Part shown: one piece after another, positions 60,290 through 64,000 of the stretch | Position numbering within the stretch: the first letter of the stretch is position 1 | How the letters are laid out: each line of letters begins with the position of its first letter | From: an uncultured Bradyrhizobium sp. | Lineage (GTDB): Bacteria > Pseudomonadota > Alphaproteobacteria > Rhizobiales > Xanthobacteraceae | NCBI RefSeq assembly: GCF_936943645.1 | Contig: NZ_CAKZJO010000050.1 | Location: 104,721-168,720, forward strand | Length of the DNA stretch: 64,000 nt | Direction of reading: 5' to 3' | Program-made: the position numbers and the translations under genes | Notes under the pieces: model-generated | The model's input: the letters and a program-made list of their open reading frames with translations, nothing else | Databases searched by the model: none | Told to the model about the DNA's origin: nothing

Positions 60290-61471
60290 GTGGTCGACAT
60301 CGCGCAGCAGGCAGCGATCCATCCGGCATCCACTGGGGATGCCATGCCTGCGCGCGTCCCGCTCGTTGCGATCGACCCCGGCCAATGGCGCGCGCTGGCA
60401 CAGCGTGCGATCGAGCCGAACGGATATTATCTGCCGGCCTGGGAGCTCGCCGTCAGCGCCACCGCGCGCGGCCGCACCTCGGCCTCCGCCCTGCCCGCAT
60501 TCGACGGCACCTCGTCGCGGCTGATCGGGCTGATGCCCGTGATCTCGCTGTGGCGCTCCTTAAAGATTCCCCTGCCCGCGCTGGTGAGCGCGCATCCCTA
60601 CGGCACGCTGTGCAGCCCGTTGCTCGACCGCGACGCCCCGATCGAAGCGGCGACGCGCCTGTTGCAGCAGGCTCGCAAGGCCGGCGCGCATGCGCTCGTG
60701 CTCAACGACGTCGCGCTCGACGGCGCCGCGATGCATGCGCTCAAGCAGGTCCTGGGCCGTGACGGCCTCAAGCCGCGCGTGCTCTCCTCCTGCATGCGCG
60801 CCAGCCTCGATGCGACGCAGGAGGCCGAAACGCTGCTGCGTGACGCACTCGGCACCAAGAAGCTCAAGGAGCTGCGCCGTCAGCGCCACCGGCTCGAAGA
60901 GCACGGCTCTGTGACGTTCGACGTCGCGCGCCGGCCAGATGAGATCGCGCCCGCGCTCGAAACCTTCCTGCAGCTCGAATCCAGCGGCTGGAAAGGCAAG
61001 CGTGGCACCGCGCTGGTCCAGCATGATGGCGATGCGGCCTTCATCCGCCGCGCCGTACCGGCTCTGGCCGAGACCGCGCAGTGCGAGATCATCACGCTGC
61101 GCGCCGGCTCGACACCCGTCGCCGCCGGCATCGTGCTGCGCCATCAGGATCGCGCCTTCTTCTTCAAGCTCGGCATCGACGAACGCTTCGCGAAATATTC
61201 GCCGGGCGTGCAGCTCACGCTCGAGCTCACCCGCCATCTCTGCGCTGATCCCACTATTGCCAGCGCGGATTCCACCGCGAGCGCCGACCACCCGATGATC
61301 AACCCGATCTGGCGCGGACGCTTTGCCATCGGCGACGTGCTGATCCCGCTGCGGCGGCACGATCCGGTCGTGGCGCTGGTGCACGGAGCGTTGCTCGGCC
61401 TCAACGCCGCGCACGAACGCGCGCGACGCATAGTACACTCAATAAGACGTGCGGGTCGCCCGGCTAGCTAG
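60290..61471 (+). CDS. BioF2/CelD-like GNAT acetyltransferase
   Basis: A 393-residue protein with a BioF2-like/FemAB-type acetyltransferase domain: KLKELRRQRHRLEEHGSVTF, then FFKLGIDERFAKYSPGVQLT. Such enzymes N-acylate envelope sugars or peptidoglycan. GTG start after GAGGGGAC. No signal peptide. It ends overlapping, tail to tail, with the HicB-like gene. Confidence 0.85.
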   Translation: MVDIAQQAAIHPASTGDAMPARVPLVAIDPGQWRALAQRAIEPNGYYLPAWELAVSATARGRTSASALPAFDGTSSRLIGLMPVISLWRSLKIPLPALVSAHPYGTLCSPLLDRDAPIEAATRLLQQARKAGAHALVLNDVALDGAAMHALKQVLGRDGLKPRVLSSCMRASLDATQEAETLLRDALGTKKLKELRRQRHRLEEHGSVTFDVARRPDEIAPALETFLQLESSGWKGKRGTALVQHDGDAAFIRRAVPALAETAQCEIITLRAGSTPVAAGIVLRHQDRAFFFKLGIDERFAKYSPGVQLTLELTRHLCADPTIASADSTASADHPMINPIWRGRFAIGDVLIPLRRHDPVVALVHGALLGLNAAHERARRIVHSIRRAGRPAS

Positions 61472-61617
61472 TTCGGGGCGCACCGCTCGACTGCTTCTAA
61501 GAGATTTTGAAGCAACTCCTCGAGGCTTTCAGCCTGAGTGGCGCAACCAGGAAGAGATGGGACCTCGGCCCAATAACCGCCCTCCTCCGCCTTGTGCACG
61601 ATAATCTCGATCTTCAA
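61468..61617 (-). CDS. Orphan HicB-like (DUF1902) mini-protein
   Basis: A 49-residue protein, LKIEIIVHKAEEGGYWAEVP then SLPGCATQAESLEELLQNLL, i.e. the partial-RNase-H fold of HicB antitoxins without the C-terminal DNA-binding part. TTG start four bases after the DsbA-family stop, so it is probably cotranscribed with it. No HicA toxin is visible, so it is a solitary HicB-like protein. Confidence 0.65.
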   Translation of the reverse strand: MKIEIIVHKAEEGGYWAEVPSLPGCATQAESLEELLQNLLEAVERCAPN

Positions 61618-61621
61618 GCTA

Positions 61622-62287
61622 CTACTCCGCCGCCTGGGCGTTGATCTCCGCAGAGACCTGCCGAATCGCCTTTGCGAGCAGGTTCGGGTCCTGCGCGCCG
61701 GAGACGGCATATTTCTGCGCGAACACGTAGGTCGGCACGCCGGAGATGCCCTTCTCGGCGGCTTCCTGTGCGTCGGCCGAAACGCGCGCGACGTCCTCGT
61801 CCGTGGCAAGGCGCCTGCGCACGTCGTCGGCATCGAGGCCGACGTCTGCGGCCGCCTGCACCAGCACGTTCACATCGGTGAGATCGCCGCCATCGCGGAA
61901 GTACAGCTCCATCAGGCGCTGCTTCATCTCGGGCGCCTTGCCGATCGCCTCGGCCCACAGGATCAGGCGATGGCAGTCGGTGGTGTTGGGCTGACGCGCC
62001 ACCAGCTCCGGCTTGTAGACCAGCCCCTCCTCGTTTGCGGCCGCGACGACGCGCCCGGCGATGCCCTTATAGGCCTCGACCGAGCCGAACTTCTGGGTGA
62101 GATAGGCCTCGCGGCTGATGCCCTCGCGCGGCACCCAGGGATTGAGGAAGAACGGGCGGAAGTTGAGCTTGACGGGGACATCAGGAACGAGCGCCAGCGC
62201 GCTCTCGATCCGGTGCTTGCCGATATAGCACCAGGGGCACACCACGTCGGAGACGACGTCGATCTGGAGCGGTTTGAGCGTGCTCAT
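61622..62287 (-). CDS. DsbA-family (FrnE-like) oxidoreductase
   Basis: A 221-residue cytoplasmic-type thioredoxin-fold enzyme. The active site is CPWC at residues 17-20 (SDVVCPWCYIGKHR), and GVPTYVFAQKYAVSGAQDP with the cis-proline is in the C-terminal half. FrnE/DsbA-like members act as 2-hydroxychromene-2-carboxylate isomerases or disulfide oxidoreductases. No signal peptide. Followed by the HicB-like mini-gene. Confidence 0.9.
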   Translation of the reverse strand: MSTLKPLQIDVVSDVVCPWCYIGKHRIESALALVPDVPVKLNFRPFFLNPWVPREGISREAYLTQKFGSVEAYKGIAGRVVAAANEEGLVYKPELVARQPNTTDCHRLILWAEAIGKAPEMKQRLMELYFRDGGDLTDVNVLVQAAADVGLDADDVRRRLATDEDVARVSADAQEAAEKGISGVPTYVFAQKYAVSGAQDPNLLAKAIRQVSAEINAQAAE

Positions 62288-62356
62288 GTCAGGCGCCTCC
62301 TTCTGGCACTTTGGCTTTGCTCCAAGATAAGCCGAACCGGTCCCGAGGCAAGGGCA

Positions 62357-63178
62357 CTAGGACATGGCTGCCGCCATCTGCTTCAGCCGCTCGGCGGTGC
62401 GCTCGTCCGCCGGGAAGAAAGTCTCCAGCGCCAGCTCCGACAGGGTGATGTCGACCGGCGTGCCGAACACCATGGTGGTGGAGAAGAAACTCAGGATCTC
62501 GCCCCCGTGGCGCAGCTTGAAGGGGATCGCGACATTGTCGCTCGACAGCGGCCCCGCGCGCGCCGGAATCGGGTAGCTCTTGAGATCGCCGTAGAGCTTG
62601 ATCAACTCAGGATCGGCCGTCGCCTCGCATTGCCGGTGCAGCCGCTCCAACAGATGCCCGCACCATTCGGCGAGATTGACCGTGCGCGGCGCCAGCGCCT
62701 CGGGATGGAAGGCGAGCCTGAGCACGTTGAAGGGCTGGCCGAGCAGATGCTGTGGAATGCCGTCGAGCAGCGGCGCCACCATGCGGTTGGCCGAGACCAG
62801 GTTCCAGTGCCGGTCCACCGCGAGCGCGGGATTGGGCTCATGCGCCTTCAGCACGAGGTCGATCGCCTGGCGGGCTGACTTCAAGGCGGGATCCTCCAGC
62901 GGACGCTGCTGGAACGCGGGCGCGAAGCCGGCCGCGACCAGCAGCACGTTGCGTTCACGCAGGGGCACGTCGAGCCGCTCGGCGAGCCTGAGCACCATGT
63001 CGCGCGAGGGCGCGGCGCGGCCGGTCTCGACGAAACTCAAGTGCCGCGCCGAAATTTCGGCTTCGCCCGCGAGATCGAGCTGGCTCATGCGGCGGCGCTG
63101 CCGCCATTCGCGCAAATGGTCGCCGATATGAACCGGCTGGCTGTGTTCGGTACGGGCCGTGGATGCATGTGCGTTCAT
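62357..63178 (-). CDS. XRE-family regulator with MmyB-like ligand domain
   Basis: A 273-residue transcription factor. The N-terminal HTH (WRQRRRMSQLDLAGEAEISA, then RHLSFVETGRAAPSRDMVLR) is followed by a MmyB-like domain (NPALAVDRHWNLVSANRMVA) that binds a fatty-acid-like ligand in Streptomyces MmyB. Faces the small membrane-protein genes that run the other way. Likely regulates a neighbouring gene; target not seen. Confidence 0.9.
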   Translation of the reverse strand: MNAHASTARTEHSQPVHIGDHLREWRQRRRMSQLDLAGEAEISARHLSFVETGRAAPSRDMVLRLAERLDVPLRERNVLLVAAGFAPAFQQRPLEDPALKSARQAIDLVLKAHEPNPALAVDRHWNLVSANRMVAPLLDGIPQHLLGQPFNVLRLAFHPEALAPRTVNLAEWCGHLLERLHRQCEATADPELIKLYGDLKSYPIPARAGPLSSDNVAIPFKLRHGGEILSFFSTTMVFGTPVDITLSELALETFFPADERTAERLKQMAAAMS

Positions 63179-63279
63179 GACGAGAAACCTATCACGCAGA
63201 TTTCGGCCCTTCCATTACCAGCGAGGTAATCGAACTGGCCCTCGGGCCGGCGCATCTTCGGTTGCAACAGGAGATGACC

Positions 63280-63510
63280 ATGATCGCGCTGCTGCTCTAC
63301 CGGACCGTCGCCGACCACCTTGTTCCCTTCGCCATGACGCTCGCGACCCGCATGCTGGCGCGCAGCCTCAACATGCCCGAGCCGCTGGTGCATTCGACCG
63401 GGGATTACGTGGTCGCTCACGTCACAGCCTTCGAGCACGGCGTTGCCAGGAGCCTCTGTCCGTTCCGCCTCGCCCGCTTGCTCCGCGCCTGGTGGCGCGG
63501 ACGGCACTGA
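63280..63510 (+). CDS. Small hypothetical protein
   Basis: A 76-residue protein starting MIALLLYRTVADHLVPFAMT, with one or two hydrophobic stretches and a basic end (RLARLLRAWWRGRH). The start has GGAG eight bases upstream; an ATG six bases earlier is too close to that site. It lies 33 bases before the four-helix membrane-protein gene and may form an operon with it. Function unknown. Confidence 0.55.
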   Translation: MIALLLYRTVADHLVPFAMTLATRMLARSLNMPEPLVHSTGDYVVAHVTAFEHGVARSLCPFRLARLLRAWWRGRH

Positions 63511-63542
63511 ATTCCACCCCAGCCCAGCCAAGGAGACCTTCG

Positions 63543-63941
63543 ATGATCGACGCATCCACCTTCCTCCGCCGCGCCCTGCTCGCCGATGCCATCTTCAGCG
63601 GCGTCGCCGCGCTCGGCTTCACCTTCGGCGCGAGCGCGTTCGCAGCTCTGTTCAATCTGCCGGAAGCGCTACTGCGCGAGACCGGCCTGTTCCTGATCGC
63701 CTACACCGCCCTGGTCGGCTGGCTCGCCTCGCGCGCCTCGGTGGCGAAACCTCTGGTGCTGCTGATCGTGATCGGCAATGCGGCCTGGACGGTCGGCAGC
63801 ATCGCGCTGCTGTTCTCCGGCGCGGTGTCGCCGAACATCGCCGGCGAGCTCATGGTCGTGGCGCAGGCGATCGCCACCGGCGTGTTCGCGGAGCTGCAAT
63901 ATGTGGGATTGCGCAAGAGCGGCAGCGTCGCAGCGGCATGA
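63543..63941 (+). CDS. Four-helix small membrane protein
   Basis: A 132-residue protein with four hydrophobic helices (ALLADAIFSGVAALGFTFGA and AWTVGSIALLFSGAVSPNIA among them). It resembles bacterial small membrane proteins of the SPW/DoxX-like size class, without a conserved catalytic residue. Start after AAGGAGACCTTCG. A palindromic repeat begins nine bases after its stop. Confidence 0.75.
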   Translation: MIDASTFLRRALLADAIFSGVAALGFTFGASAFAALFNLPEALLRETGLFLIAYTALVGWLASRASVAKPLVLLIVIGNAAWTVGSIALLFSGAVSPNIAGELMVVAQAIATGVFAELQYVGLRKSGSVAAA

Positions 63942-63950
63942 CGTCCTCGT

Positions 63951-64000
63951 GTCCCGGACGCGCTGCAGCGCTCTTGCGCTGCTGCGCAGAGCCGGGACCC
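63951..64000. repeat. Palindromic repeat, family D (GTCCCGGACGCGCTGCAGCGC), cut by the window end
   Basis: GTCCCGG (63951-63957) pairs with CCGGGAC (63992-63998), with inner CGCTGCAGCG-type palindromy. It matches a common Bradyrhizobium intergenic repeat. Whether more of it lies beyond the window is not known. Confidence 0.75.

Noticed and set aside
61468..61617. A HicAB toxin-antitoxin pair
   Set aside because: Only the HicB-like part is visible; the neighbours are an acetyltransferase and a DsbA-family gene, with no HicA.

Overview
The window looks like a chromosomal segment of a Bradyrhizobium-type alphaproteobacterium. Evidence: high GC with strong third-position bias; a recA promoter carrying a GTTC-N7-GTTC alphaproteobacterial LexA box; a eukaryote-type NADP isocitrate dehydrogenase; an F1-ATPase zeta-type (DUF1476) protein; and several families of long palindromic intergenic repeats typical of Bradyrhizobium. 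No rRNA, tRNA or CRISPR array was seen. The only transposon trace is a deleted IS5-type relic near 50.3 kb.

Layout. 0-1.6 kb: DUF1328 membrane protein and an acyltransferase-3 protein. 1.7-9.8 kb: purine genes purL, purQ, purS and purC (all minus), interrupted by a thioesterase, a DMT exporter, a TctC-type binding protein and a CorA transporter. 10.1-12.4 kb: DUF1476 protein, a LysR regulator and a PEP-mutase/isocitrate-lyase-type enzyme. 12.4-18.9 kb: a seven-gene minus-strand operon (OsmC, acyl-CoA-dehydrogenase-like flavoprotein, rhodanese, NrtA/CynA-like binding protein, permease, ATPase, cyanase) with a divergent TetR gene. 19.9-26.4 kb: a frameshifted BTAD/hydrolase regulator opposite mddA and a quinone-oxidoreductase gene, then a hotdog protein, LysR, SDR and SnoaL-like genes. 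26.5-32.9 kb: trmJ with a fused DUF559 domain, icd, a possible amidase/GH75 protein, a short icd-like relic and a CNBD potassium channel. 32.9-41.8 kb: alaS, a tandem glycine riboswitch driving gcvT-gcvH-gcvP, and recA. 42-51.5 kb: many small secreted, membrane or unknown proteins (HdeA-like, PilZ, DUF6894, DUF2798, a Cys-rich lipoprotein), a hydrolase, a LysR gene and a thioesterase. 51.6-60.1 kb: a divergent locus around an SqrR/BigR-like ArsR repressor, with an RND efflux pair and a CMD/AhpD-like protein on one side and sulfide:quinone oxidoreductase, TrxC, DUF2892 and CcoG on the other. 60.3-64 kb: a BioF2-like acetyltransferase, an orphan HicB-like protein, an FrnE-type DsbA, an XRE regulator and small membrane proteins.

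The two most interesting loci concern small sulfur and nitrogen compounds. The first is the cyanase operon, which adds sulfur-handling enzymes (rhodanese, OsmC) and a flavoprotein to a cyanate-type ABC importer. This suggests, as inference, uptake and breakdown of a compound that releases cyanate and sulfane sulfur. The second is the SqrR-like divergon, which places an RND pump and a CcoG next to sulfide oxidation. mddA (methanethiol to dimethylsulfide) adds to the sulfur theme. Housekeeping genes look intact; two single-base frameshifts (near 20.4 and 50.64 kb) are either decay or sequence error.
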